DNA of 64,000 nucleotides from CAZYFH01 sp964646815 (GTDB taxonomy: Bacteria > Acidobacteriota > Vicinamibacteria > Vicinamibacterales > UBA8438), in assembly GCA_964646815.1 (NCBI GenBank), contig CAZYFH010000004.1, positions 62,001-126,000 on the forward strand, given 5' to 3'. How positions within the stretch are numbered: position 1 is the first letter of the stretch; every line of letters starts with the position of its first letter. A program made the translations under genes and the position numbers. A model generated the notes under the pieces. The model was not told the origin of the DNA. It was given only the letters and a program-made list of their open reading frames with translations, and made no database searches. Of the stretch, positions 1 to 8,590 are shown one piece after another.

Positions 1-2
1 CT

Positions 3-743
3 CTGCCGGACGTCGAGTGGAAGGTGCATCGCTTTACCAGTCCCCTGCTGAAGCTCAATGAGATCTTCCCGGAGGGTATCGAGATCCCCGCGCTGTACCC
101 TGGCAAGCAGATCGTCCACCTGCCGACCGTCAAGACCCACGGTCATGCGGTGACGACGGGCGCCGTGAAGAATGCGTTCGGCGGCTTGCTCAAAGAGGTC
201 CGACATTACGCGCACAAGTACATGCACGAGGTGCTCGTCGACCTGCTCTACATCGAGCGCGAGCTCCACCCGGCTCGATTTGCGGTCATGGACGGCACGG
301 TGTGTGGGGATGGAGCAGGCCCGAGGACGATGATTCCTCGCGTGCACAACTACATCCTCGCCTCATCGGACTCGGTGGCAATCGACGCCGTCGCCGCACG
401 AATGATGGGATACGACCCGGCGACGATCCCGTATCTGCGCATGGCGCACGAACGAGAACTGGGCGTCGCGAACCTCGCCGACATCGAGATCGTCGGAGAG
501 GACGTCGCCGACGTCAACTTTCACTTTCAAACACGAAAATCCCTGGTCATATGGGGAGACCAGTTGATTCGTAAGGGCTTTCTTCGACCCCTCGAGCGCC
601 TGTTGTTGCACTCACCGCTTGTTGTGTGGGCACCGTTTGCCTCGAACGTCTACCATGACTGGGTCTGGTATCCGACGATCGGTCGCGCGCGCATCCGGCA
701 GTTCCTCGACACGGAGTGGGGTCGACTGTTCATGCGCTATTAG
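3..743 (+). CDS. DUF362 family protein (5' end outside window)
   Basis: The frame is open to the left edge of the window (codons in frame from base 3), so only the C-terminal part is present; a GTG at 24 is an internal codon or a weak start. The visible protein has the HLPTVKTH and GAVKNAFGG segments typical of DUF362 proteins, which in other bacteria are often linked to iron-sulfur or anaerobic functions. A C-terminal extension after about residue 175 is hydrophobic and aromatic-rich. The downstream polysaccharide operon starts 35 bases after the stop, so it may be the first known member of that operon. The biochemical role is unknown. Confidence 0.8.
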   Translation: MPDVEWKVHRFTSPLLKLNEIFPEGIEIPALYPGKQIVHLPTVKTHGHAVTTGAVKNAFGGLLKEVRHYAHKYMHEVLVDLLYIERELHPARFAVMDGTVCGDGAGPRTMIPRVHNYILASSDSVAIDAVAARMMGYDPATIPYLRMAHERELGVANLADIEIVGEDVADVNFHFQTRKSLVIWGDQLIRKGFLRPLERLLLHSPLVVWAPFASNVYHDWVWYPTIGRARIRQFLDTEWGRLFMRY

Positions 744-778
744 CGCGCGCTGAGACACTAGAGCGGGACAACACCATC

Positions 779-1822
779 ATGTCCGAGTTCAATATTCATT
801 CCGAATCGGTGGACGTCGAGCAGATCATGGAGCAGATCCGGACCCGGATCCGCGACAAGCGTGGAACGGACTATACCGAGGAACAGATCCGAGACATCGC
901 CGGGGTCAAGCTCGAGCGCTTTCTCGATCCACAGAACGTGCGCTCGGACTTACTCGCGCACTATCAGAAGCGCAGCGACAAGCCCGTCGAACCCCTGACG
1001 CATCCTGAGGCGCCGCATGAACCGCCGTCGTTCGAGTTCGACGACGACACCATCTACCGGTCGTCGCGAGGGATGGCCGGACGTATATTGCGTGCCATCC
1101 GGCACCTACTCAATCCACTTCTCAAGTTCTTCTTCAATCCAACACCAATCGTGCACGCGCTGACCGTGCAGCGCCAGATCAACGAACAACAGATCGCACA
1201 GATCAACTGGATGGTGCAGACCAACGTGGAACTCATTCAACGATTCGATCGGATCGCGGCAAAGCTATCGGCCCGTGCTGAACTCGACGCACTCACGTAC
1301 GAGCTGTTGAACAACCTCGTGGTGGAGATGACTCGGCTGTCGATTGACTTGAAGAATCACAAGATGCGCGTCGAGTCGATCGCGGGTCGCCTCGACTTCG
1401 ATGAACGGCGCGCGCGAGCCCTGGAAGACATCGTCCAGTCCCGGGCGCCCGGTGAGCGCCGCGCCACCACGATCTCCGCCGACGCAGCCAGCAGCGGTGA
1501 CCTAGCTAGCCCCGAGAAGCGGCGCCGGCGGCGACGACGCGGACGACGTCGCTCGGGGACCGGCGTCGCGACGGATGCATCTACCGCCGAGCCCAGCGGA
1601 TCCGAAGCCGGTGAGGCACAGACCGCGAAGCTCCCGTCGTCGGCAGAGACCACGGAACCGACGGCGTCAGAACCCATCGCACCGGACGTCGAGGCCGGGT
1701 CGGCGACCGCAGCATCAACGGCCGCCAGCCAGACGTCGAACGACTCCGCCGGGGCGGCAGAGTCCCCCCCCGAGGACGCGGGTCGGCCACCCGGCACCCC
1801 CGACGGCCCGCCTGATCAGTGA
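779..1822 (+). CDS. coiled-coil protein of polysaccharide cluster, unknown function
   Basis: 347 residues from ATG 779; an upstream GTG at 716 would overlap the previous stop and gives a non-conserved-looking extension. The N-terminus (MSEFNIHSESVDVEQIMEQI) is charged and helical. Residues ~105-130 are hydrophobic and aromatic (LLNPLLKFFFNPTP), followed by a long heptad-like helical stretch to ~230. A strongly basic patch (RRRRRRRGRRRSG) lies near residue 245, and the last ~100 residues are a low-complexity A/S/T/E/P tail, probably disordered. Its TGA overlaps the GTG of the next gene by 4 bases. Context suggests a scaffold or assembly factor for surface glycan synthesis; that is inference. 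Confidence 0.75.
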   Translation: MSEFNIHSESVDVEQIMEQIRTRIRDKRGTDYTEEQIRDIAGVKLERFLDPQNVRSDLLAHYQKRSDKPVEPLTHPEAPHEPPSFEFDDDTIYRSSRGMAGRILRAIRHLLNPLLKFFFNPTPIVHALTVQRQINEQQIAQINWMVQTNVELIQRFDRIAAKLSARAELDALTYELLNNLVVEMTRLSIDLKNHKMRVESIAGRLDFDERRARALEDIVQSRAPGERRATTISADAASSGDLASPEKRRRRRRRGRRRSGTGVATDASTAEPSGSEAGEAQTAKLPSSAETTEPTASEPIAPDVEAGSATAASTAASQTSNDSAGAAESPPEDAGRPPGTPDGPPDQ

Positions 1823-3141
1823 AGCTGGCGATCGTCGTTCAGCGCTATGGCGCGGACCTCAACGGCGGCGCCGAGTTGCATGCGCGGTACGTCGCCGAGC
1901 TCCTCAGCCGGCGGGCCGACGTCGAGGTCTTGACGACTTGCGCGCGTGACTACATCACGTGGCGTAACGAACTACCTTCAGGGATCGACGACGTCAACGG
2001 GATCCCGGTGCATCGATTTCCCGTGCGACGCGAGCGCGATCCTCACGACTTCGGCCGCCGTTCCGAGCACGTGTTCGACCGGACGCACTCGCTCGCCGAC
2101 GAACTCGGCTGGCTGCAATCGGAGGGTCCAACCAGCCCGGCGCTGGTCAGCCATATGCGGCGCTTCATCGCGAGCTATGACTACTACGTCTTCTTCAGTT
2201 ACCGCTATTACCACTCGTATCATGGCATCCGAGCAGCAGCCGCCCGCGCCATCCTCGTGCCCACGGCGGAGCGCGATCCGGCGCTTGGTCTCGCCATCTT
2301 CGCTCCTATGTTCCGCGGGGTCCGGGCCCTCATGTACAACTCGCATGAAGAGCGCGCGATCATCCAGGGCGTGTCGAACAACCACGACGTGCCAGGAGTC
2401 ATCGTGGGGGTCGGGTCCGAGGTGCCGCCCAGTGCGAGCTCGCGCCGCTTCCGCGCGCGAACCGGCATTCGGGGACGCTTCACGCTGTACGTCGGACGTA
2501 TTGACGAGAACAAGGGATGCGGCGAGCTGTTCGAGTTCTTTGGCCGCTACGCGCGCCACGTGTCGAGTCGGATGCAGCTGGTCCTCATCGGCACCCCGGT
2601 CATGCCCATCCCGTCGCAGCCGCGGATCCACCACCTCGGCTTCGTCACCGACGAGGAGAAGTTCGACGCGATGTCCGCCGCCGATCTGCTCGTTATGCCT
2701 TCCTACTACGAGAGCCTGTCGATGGTCACCCTCGAGGCGTGGGCGATGGGCCTACCGGTGCTGGTGAACGGGGGCTGCGACGTGCTGCGCGGCCAGGTGA
2801 CGCGGGCCAAGGCGGGACTCTATTACGAGACGTACGCCGAGTTCGTGGAAACACTGCAGGCGCTCGAGACCAACCCGGACCTGCGCGCCGCGCTGTCGGC
2901 CAATGGTCAAGCGTATTTCGAGCGGCATTACACCTGGGACACCATCGAGCGCAAGTATCTCTCGATGATCGACCGTCTCCAGGAGGAAGACCGGGGCGGC
3001 GTACCAACGCGGCTAGAGCGCCTGCCGGGGTGGATGACCCGGCGGCGGCGCGACCGGGCACCAGCACGTACGATCGTCGACGGCCTCCCCCCGGGTCCCG
3101 TGCTCGATCCCTCGGGCGGGAACACGACGCCGCACGCGTGA
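1819..3141 (+). CDS. glycosyltransferase family 4 (GT-B fold), copy A1
   Basis: 440 residues. The N-terminus (MKLAIVVQRYGADLNGGAE) is the usual GT4 acceptor-side Rossmann start, and the C-terminal half carries the donor domain with YVGRIDENKGC and the E-x7-E region (YYESLSMVTLEAWAMGLPV). It should transfer a nucleotide-sugar-derived residue to a membrane-linked glycan in the cytoplasm. GTG start at 1819 overlaps the preceding stop (GTGA), and its own stop overlaps the next start in the same way. The last ~50 residues are basic and low complexity. Closely similar in N-terminus and layout to the protein at 5515-6846, so the two are paralogues. The sugar is not predictable. Confidence 0.92.
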   Translation: MKLAIVVQRYGADLNGGAELHARYVAELLSRRADVEVLTTCARDYITWRNELPSGIDDVNGIPVHRFPVRRERDPHDFGRRSEHVFDRTHSLADELGWLQSEGPTSPALVSHMRRFIASYDYYVFFSYRYYHSYHGIRAAAARAILVPTAERDPALGLAIFAPMFRGVRALMYNSHEERAIIQGVSNNHDVPGVIVGVGSEVPPSASSRRFRARTGIRGRFTLYVGRIDENKGCGELFEFFGRYARHVSSRMQLVLIGTPVMPIPSQPRIHHLGFVTDEEKFDAMSAADLLVMPSYYESLSMVTLEAWAMGLPVLVNGGCDVLRGQVTRAKAGLYYETYAEFVETLQALETNPDLRAALSANGQAYFERHYTWDTIERKYLSMIDRLQEEDRGGVPTRLERLPGWMTRRRRDRAPARTIVDGLPPGPVLDPSGGNTTPHA

Positions 3142-4382
3142 CGACGATGGCAACATCCGACATCGCCGTCCACCAGGTCCTGGCCACGCTGGGCTACGGC
3201 GACGCCATCGGGAACGAGGTGCTCGGGATCGCAAAAGTGCTGCGGGATGCGGGCTATGCGTCGAACATCTACTCCCAAACGTGCGAATCACGTCTCGATC
3301 ACCTTACCGTCGATTACCGGGACCTCGTCGCCGACAGCCGCCCCGACGACATCCTGATCCATCATTTCTCGATCGGTTCGAGGGCATCACGACTGGCGTT
3401 CGCCCTCCCCGCTCGGATGGTCCTGGTGTACCACAACATCACCCCGCCCGAGTATTTCGTAGGGGTCAACCCCACGCTCGTAAAGCAGTGCTACACCGGC
3501 CGGCGCGAGCTCCGCGCCTACGCGCCGCGCTGCGACCTGGCGCTCGGCGACTCCGAGTTCAACCGGGCGGAGCTCGAACAGATGGGATTCCCGCGGACCG
3601 CCGTGTTGCCGGTCGTGCCCGGCTTCGCCCACCTCGAGTTGGCGCCGAACCCGCTGGTCGCACGCGACTTCGATGACGCATGGACCAACATCCTGTTCGT
3701 CGGCCGACTGATCCCGAACAAGCGCATCGAGGATCTTGTGCGTTTCTTTCATGCGTATCGGCTGAAGTACAACCCGTGCGCGCGGCTGCTGCTGGTTGGA
3801 TCGTTTCGCGGGTTCGAAGACTACCTCGCGTCGCTAGCCAGCCAGATCCAGCGGCTGCGAACACCGGATGTGCATTTCATCGGACACGTGTCGAACGAAG
3901 AGTTGACCGCGCTCTACGACGTCGCCGACCTCTTCCTCTCGGCGAGTGAGCACGAGGGCTTTTGTGTACCGCTCGTCGAGGCGTTCTCCAAGCAGATCCC
4001 CGTCATCGCGTTCGACGCCGCCGCGGTTCCGGCCACCATGGACGGTGGCGGCGTGTTGTACGACCGCAAGGACCCACGCCACGTGGCTTCGCTCATGCAC
4101 ACTGTGCTTTCGGACCGAGACCTCACAGACGAGATCGTGCGGGCACAGGACGCTGCGCTTGCCCGGCTGCGCCAGAAGGACTTCGAAGCGACGCTGCGGC
4201 GGTTCGTCGACCAGGTGCGGCGCGGCCCACGCGCGTCTCCCCCCGACGTCGCCTCGGACTTCTGGCACCAGTTCAACCAGTCCGAGGCGCTGGAGGAGCT
4301 GCGGGAATACCGTCCGTCAGCCTATCAAGCGTTGCCAAAGGAGCCACGGGTGAGAGGAGAGAGCTTTGGATTTGACTGGTGA
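3138..4382 (+). CDS. glycosyltransferase family 4, copy B1
   Basis: 414 residues from GTG 3138 (ATG at 3147 is an alternative); the frame is open further upstream, but that part is antisense-like filler inside the previous gene. Motifs: VYHNITPPEYF, LALGDSEFNRAEL, the donor-site segment ILFVGRLIPNKRIEDL, and SEHEGFCVPLVEAF (E-x7-E nucleotide-sugar binding). Start and stop both overlap neighbours by GTGA. It shares the unusual HNITP and GDSEFNR segments with the next gene, so they form a paralogous pair. Likely role: one step in building a surface polysaccharide or glycolipid. Confidence 0.92.
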   Translation: MTTMATSDIAVHQVLATLGYGDAIGNEVLGIAKVLRDAGYASNIYSQTCESRLDHLTVDYRDLVADSRPDDILIHHFSIGSRASRLAFALPARMVLVYHNITPPEYFVGVNPTLVKQCYTGRRELRAYAPRCDLALGDSEFNRAELEQMGFPRTAVLPVVPGFAHLELAPNPLVARDFDDAWTNILFVGRLIPNKRIEDLVRFFHAYRLKYNPCARLLLVGSFRGFEDYLASLASQIQRLRTPDVHFIGHVSNEELTALYDVADLFLSASEHEGFCVPLVEAFSKQIPVIAFDAAAVPATMDGGGVLYDRKDPRHVASLMHTVLSDRDLTDEIVRAQDAALARLRQKDFEATLRRFVDQVRRGPRASPPDVASDFWHQFNQSEALEELREYRPSAYQALPKEPRVRGESFGFDW

Positions 4383-5518
4383 GGTCAGGCCCATACTGGG
4401 TGGATCTGCGTGAGCGCCGTGGCGGCGCGCCCCCATCGAGCGATGTCCGAGTGATCATCAACCAATGGCTGCCTGCCGCGCATCGGGGGGATGCGGTCGG
4501 GGACAGCGCGCGTCGCGTGCGCGACCTCCTTCGCCACCGCGGCCATACAGCCGACCTGTTCGCGCTGTCCGTTGACGACGACCTCCGGAGCGAGGTGCAC
4601 CCCTTCGACGACCCCGCCGCGCGCCGCGGCGACATCACGGTACTCCACTTCGCGGTGCCATCGCCGATGACCGACGCCCTTCCGACACTCCGCGGACGAC
4701 GTGTCGTGCAGTACCACAACATCACGCCGGCCCGCTACTTCGCGTCCTACGATCCGAGCGTCTTTCGCATCGCCGCGCTCGGCCGCCAGGAGCTGTCCAC
4801 TCTCGTCAACAAGGTAGACCTCGCGATGGGCGACTCCGAGTACAACCGGCAAGAGCTCGAGACCCTGGGCTTCGAGCGCACGGGCGTGATGCCGATTTTT
4901 GTCGACACAGACCGTATCGTCCGCGGACCGCGCCAACCGGCGCTCGACGACCTGTTGGACGATGGCCTCGCCAACATCCTGTTCGTTGGGCGCGTGGCGC
5001 CGAACAAGACACTAGAAGACCACCTCAGGCTCGCCGAGCATTACAAGCGGTATGTCGACACAGACTACCGCTTCATCTTCGTCGGCCGCACGGACGTCGT
5101 GCCGCGGTACTACGCGATGCTGCGCGCTCTAATTGCGAAGTACGAGATGCCGCCGGACCGGTTTCTGTTCACCGGTCCCGTGCCCGAACACGAGCTCGCC
5201 ACCTTCTACCGGCACGCTGATGTCTATGTATCGCTCAGCGAGCACGAAGGGTTTTGCGTGCCGCTGCTCGAAGCGATGGCCGCCGACGTGCCGGTACTAG
5301 CGTATTGCGCAGGTGCGGTTCCCGAAACGCTGGGTGGCGCCGGGATCTGCTTCACGCCGAAGGATCTCGAGTACGCCGCCGAACTGCTCGGTCTCCTGGT
5401 GTACGATGACCGGTTGAGAGTCAAGGTCATCGCTGGCCAGAGGCGGCGCCTGGCCGATTTTTCACCCGCGCGGGTCGAGGCCGCTCTCAATTCGATGCTA
5501 CAGACCCTGTCCGCGTGA
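4379..5518 (+). CDS. glycosyltransferase family 4, copy B2
   Basis: 379 residues from GTG 4379, which overlaps the previous TGA by 4 bases; a later GTG at 4451 (VIINQWL) is closer to where homology seems to begin and could be the true start. It carries QYHNITPARYF, MGDSEYNRQELE, ILFVGRVAPNKTLED and SEHEGFCVPLLEAMAA, matching the preceding gene segment by segment. GT-B family retaining transferase by family knowledge. Its stop again overlaps the following GTG. Confidence 0.92.
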   Translation: MRSGPYWVDLRERRGGAPPSSDVRVIINQWLPAAHRGDAVGDSARRVRDLLRHRGHTADLFALSVDDDLRSEVHPFDDPAARRGDITVLHFAVPSPMTDALPTLRGRRVVQYHNITPARYFASYDPSVFRIAALGRQELSTLVNKVDLAMGDSEYNRQELETLGFERTGVMPIFVDTDRIVRGPRQPALDDLLDDGLANILFVGRVAPNKTLEDHLRLAEHYKRYVDTDYRFIFVGRTDVVPRYYAMLRALIAKYEMPPDRFLFTGPVPEHELATFYRHADVYVSLSEHEGFCVPLLEAMAADVPVLAYCAGAVPETLGGAGICFTPKDLEYAAELLGLLVYDDRLRVKVIAGQRRRLADFSPARVEAALNSMLQTLSA

Positions 5519-6846
5519 AGATCGCCCTTATCGTTCAACGCTACGGCGCTGAGATCATTGGCGGCTCCGAGTACCACTGCCGTCTCATCGCCGAACGTCT
5601 CTCGACGCGTCACCACGTCGACGTGCTAACGACGTGCGCGCGCGACTACGTGACCTGGGCCAACGAGTATCCGGAGGGCCCCGACCGCATCCGCGGCGTC
5701 ACGGTCAGGCGGTTCGCGAACGCGCGAACGCGCGACATCACCACCTTCAACGAGTACTCGGATTGGATCTTCGCCAACCCGCACACGGCTGATGACGAAC
5801 TGGCCTGGTTGACGCAGCAGGGACCATGGTGCCCAGCCCTGATCGAGTACCTCGAGCAGCGCCACGCGACCTACGATGCGCTGATCTTCTTCACCTACCT
5901 TTACGCGCCGACGGTGCTCGGCCTGCGTGTCGATCCGAGCCGGAGTATCCTCGTGCCCACCGCGCACGACGAACCCGCCATCGGCCTCGATCTGTATCGT
6001 GACGTGTTCCGCTCACCAGCGGCCATCGCCTTCAATACCGGCGTGGAGCGAGGCTTCCTCCGATCGCGTTTCGATCTCCGTGCCAAGAGCGAGGAAGTCG
6101 TCGGATGCGGTGTCGACCTTCCCCCGCATCTCGGCTACCCCACCAACGGTGCCGGCGACGACCCGCCCGGCATGGGCGAGGCCGACGATGAGTACGAGCG
6201 CGACGCGCCACCGTCGGCGGGCGCCATCTTTCGGAGGCGCCATCGACTCTACGGTCCGTTTGCGCTGTATGGCGGTCGGATCGACCCGGGCAAAGGGTGC
6301 GAGGAATTGGTCGAGTACTTTGGCACCTATGCAACGGAGCACGGGGACGCCACACTCGCGCTAATGGGCATCAAGCTGATGCCGATCCCCGACGAGCCGT
6401 TCATTCGGTTCGCCGGGATGCTCTCGGAGACGGAGCGCCTCGAGGCCCTCGAAGCCGCCACCGTGGTCGTGGTGCCATCACCCTACGAGAGCTTGTCGCT
6501 CCTCGCGCTCGAGGCCTTCGCCGTCGGCACACCCGTGCTGGCCAATGCTCGGAGCGACGTCTTAACCGACCATTGCCAGCGGAGCAACGCCGGTCTCTAC
6601 TACGCCGATCGTGACGAATTCGTGGAATGCCTAAAGCTCCTCGTCGGGAACGCAGAGGTCCGCGACGCGCTGGGCCGTAATGGGCGCGCGTATGTGCACG
6701 CCAACTACGGATGGGATGTCATCCTCGAAAAATACGAGCGAATGATCTCAGCCGTTGCCGGCCGGCGTGCACACAAGCCGACGCGCGGCACGAAGCAGCG
6801 TGGACGTGGCGGCAGGCCCCGCACGCGCGGCAGGAACCCGAGATAA
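5515..6846 (+). CDS. glycosyltransferase family 4, copy A2
   Basis: 443 residues, GTG start in a GTGA overlap. N-terminus MKIALIVQRYGAEIIGGSE mirrors the protein at 1819. Donor domain shows ALYGGRIDPGKGCEELVEYF and PYESLSLLALEAFAVGTPV. An acidic insertion (about residues 205-235) is absent from the paralogue, and the C-terminal ~25 residues are basic (KPTRGTKQRGRGGRPRTRG). Last gene of the five-gene coupled operon; a repeat element and the convergent regulator gene follow. Confidence 0.92.
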   Translation: MKIALIVQRYGAEIIGGSEYHCRLIAERLSTRHHVDVLTTCARDYVTWANEYPEGPDRIRGVTVRRFANARTRDITTFNEYSDWIFANPHTADDELAWLTQQGPWCPALIEYLEQRHATYDALIFFTYLYAPTVLGLRVDPSRSILVPTAHDEPAIGLDLYRDVFRSPAAIAFNTGVERGFLRSRFDLRAKSEEVVGCGVDLPPHLGYPTNGAGDDPPGMGEADDEYERDAPPSAGAIFRRRHRLYGPFALYGGRIDPGKGCEELVEYFGTYATEHGDATLALMGIKLMPIPDEPFIRFAGMLSETERLEALEAATVVVVPSPYESLSLLALEAFAVGTPVLANARSDVLTDHCQRSNAGLYYADRDEFVECLKLLVGNAEVRDALGRNGRAYVHANYGWDVILEKYERMISAVAGRRAHKPTRGTKQRGRGGRPRTRGRNPR

Positions 6847-6904
6847 AGGTGCGCTGCTGTGGGCCGGCGATGCATCCCGCACAGCGCGGCACTTGCCCGT
6901 GAGT

Positions 6905-7005
6905 CAGCGGGTTCACATACGGTGTGTATGCTCCCTCATCGCGCCTTGCCAGCCGGGCGTCTCGGCTCGAACCTCACTCCACAAATGGCTATTACAAGCC
7001 ACTAG
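6905..7005. repeat. dispersed repeat, copy A
   Basis: Intergenic element whose core (6912-6949: ttcacatacgg, then tgtatgctccctc and tcgcgccttgcc) matches 33549-33588 almost base for base. Its right end (ggct-attacaa-gccactag, ending at 7005) matches the right end of that copy and supplies the TAG stop codon of the minus-strand regulator gene. See the full copy at 33465-33644. Confidence 0.7.
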
Positions 7006-8546
7006 TCGACGCGGGTGAGCCGCTTACCGATCAGTCCTTCAATCTCAGCGGCCGCCGAGGCGGACTCGTCGCTGGAGCCCGACCTCACCCGGGCGTGCCC
7101 CGCCCTGCTAGGCGGCATGGCGCCCCCACGCGGCCGAGGGGACGCGCCACTGGCTGACCGCTTGCGCCGCGGCCGGATCCCGTAACGCTTGATCATCTCG
7201 TTCAACGTGGTGGGCTTGATCTGCAACAACTCCGCGGCGTGCTTCTGCACGCCGCCCGCCGCCTCGAGCGCGCGCCCGATCAACCGCGTCTCCATCTCCT
7301 CGACGATCTTCTTGAACGGGATGCCCTCCGGCGGCATGTCGAAGTTGGGGAGGTCGAACGAGCGCGAGGTGCGGATATCGTCACGTATGAGGTCGACGCC
7401 TATTTCCGATCCCGAGGTCAACACCACCGCGCGCTCGATCACGTTCTCGAGTTCGCGTACGTTACCCGGCCAGTGGTAGCTCTCTAAGAGCTCGAGCGCC
7501 TCCGGTGCGAAATCGAGATCGGGTTTGTGGTTCTCCTTCCCGTACTTCTCGAGGAAGCTCTGCACCAGCAGCTGCACGTCCTCCTTCCGCTCACGGAGCG
7601 GCGGCAACTCGACCGTGATCACGTGCAGGCGATAGAAGAGGTCCTCCCGAAAGCTGCCGTCCTGCACCATCCGCTGGAGATCGACGTTGGTCGCTGCGAT
7701 GATCCGCACGTCGACTTTAATGGTGTCGACCCCTCCCAATCGCATGAATTCGCGTTCCTGCATCACCCGCAGCAGCTTCGCCTGAGTCTCCAGGGGCACT
7801 GTGCCAATCTCGTCGAAGAAGATGCTGCCGCGGTCCGCGAGCTCGAAGAGCCCCTTCTTTGGCGCTACAGCGCCGGTGAACGCGCCCTTGACGTGCCCAA
7901 ACAAGTTCGATTCCAGTAGGTCGGACGGGAGGCTTCCAGAATTGACCGTGATGAACGGCCGACCGGCTCTGGGTGAGTTGGCGTGTATGGCTTGGGCGAC
8001 CAACTCCTTGCCCGTCCCGCTCTCTCCCTGGACCAGGATCGTGGTGCGGCTGGGCGCCGCCTGGGCCACGAGGTCGAAGATGCTTGCCATCCGCGGGCTC
8101 CGACCGAGCAGATTACTGAAACGGTGGGTGTGGGCCCTGAGGTTCTGCCGCAGCGCGCGATTCTCGGCGATGAGCTGACGCTGTTCCACCGCGTTGCGCA
8201 CGACGAGGAGTACGTCATCGTTCTTGAAAGGCTTCTCTATAAAATCGAACGCGCCGTGCTTGAATGCCTCGCGTGTGTTACTCGATGTACCGTATGCCGT
8301 GATCATGATCACTGGGAGGTCGCCATCGAGCCGTTTGATATCCTGGAGGGCCTCAAGACCGTTCATCCCCGGCATCATGATGTCGAGGATGACCGCGTCG
8401 AACGATCCCGTCTTCGCCGCCTCGACGCCCTCCTCGCCCGTCGTCACCAACCGCACCAGATAGCCCTCCTTCGTCAGGAGCGACTCGAGGATCTCGCGCA
8501 TGATCTCCTCGTCGTCAACGACCAGCAGGGAGGCGTGCTGTGGCAT
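7002..8546 (-). CDS. sigma-54-dependent response regulator (NtrC family)
   Basis: 514 residues. Receiver domain 1-~125 with phospho-acceptor in FDAVILDIMMPGMNG; AAA+ domain ~150-385 with Walker A GESGTGKE, the sigma-54 contact loop GAFTGA, Walker B SIFFDEIG and the arginine-finger region NVRELENVIERAVVL; Fis-type HTH ~440-475 (HAAELLQIKPTTLNEMIKRYG). The last ~40 residues are a basic Pro/Ser/Arg tail. It activates RNA polymerase carrying sigma-54 after phosphorylation by its partner kinase, encoded directly upstream (40-base gap, same strand). The TAG stop lies in the end of repeat copy A. Confidence 0.96.
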   Translation of the reverse strand: MPQHASLLVVDDEEIMREILESLLTKEGYLVRLVTTGEEGVEAAKTGSFDAVILDIMMPGMNGLEALQDIKRLDGDLPVIMITAYGTSSNTREAFKHGAFDFIEKPFKNDDVLLVVRNAVEQRQLIAENRALRQNLRAHTHRFSNLLGRSPRMASIFDLVAQAAPSRTTILVQGESGTGKELVAQAIHANSPRAGRPFITVNSGSLPSDLLESNLFGHVKGAFTGAVAPKKGLFELADRGSIFFDEIGTVPLETQAKLLRVMQEREFMRLGGVDTIKVDVRIIAATNVDLQRMVQDGSFREDLFYRLHVITVELPPLRERKEDVQLLVQSFLEKYGKENHKPDLDFAPEALELLESYHWPGNVRELENVIERAVVLTSGSEIGVDLIRDDIRTSRSFDLPNFDMPPEGIPFKKIVEEMETRLIGRALEAAGGVQKHAAELLQIKPTTLNEMIKRYGIRPRRKRSASGASPRPRGGAMPPSRAGHARVRSGSSDESASAAAEIEGLIGKRLTRVD

Positions 8547-8563
8547 AAACCTGATGCTCGGTG

Positions 8564-8590
8564 CTTCTAGTGACTGTAACAGCCCACTAG
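8564..8590. repeat. CTAGTG...CACTAG imperfect palindrome at 3' end of kinase gene
   Basis: The motif reads, on the minus strand, TAG-TGGGCTGT-TACAGTCACTAG immediately from the stop codon of the kinase gene. The same TAGTGG-x-x-TGTA start occurs after the regulator gene (7004) and after serC (33643). As a hairpin it sits between kinase and regulator and could attenuate read-through or protect the mRNA end; no T-tract follows. Confidence 0.45.

Noticed and set aside
2517..3137. Upstream extension of the third glycosyltransferase
   Set aside because: Open frame continues far upstream but lies inside the previous gene and has no GT4-like start; GTG 3138 gives a normal length.
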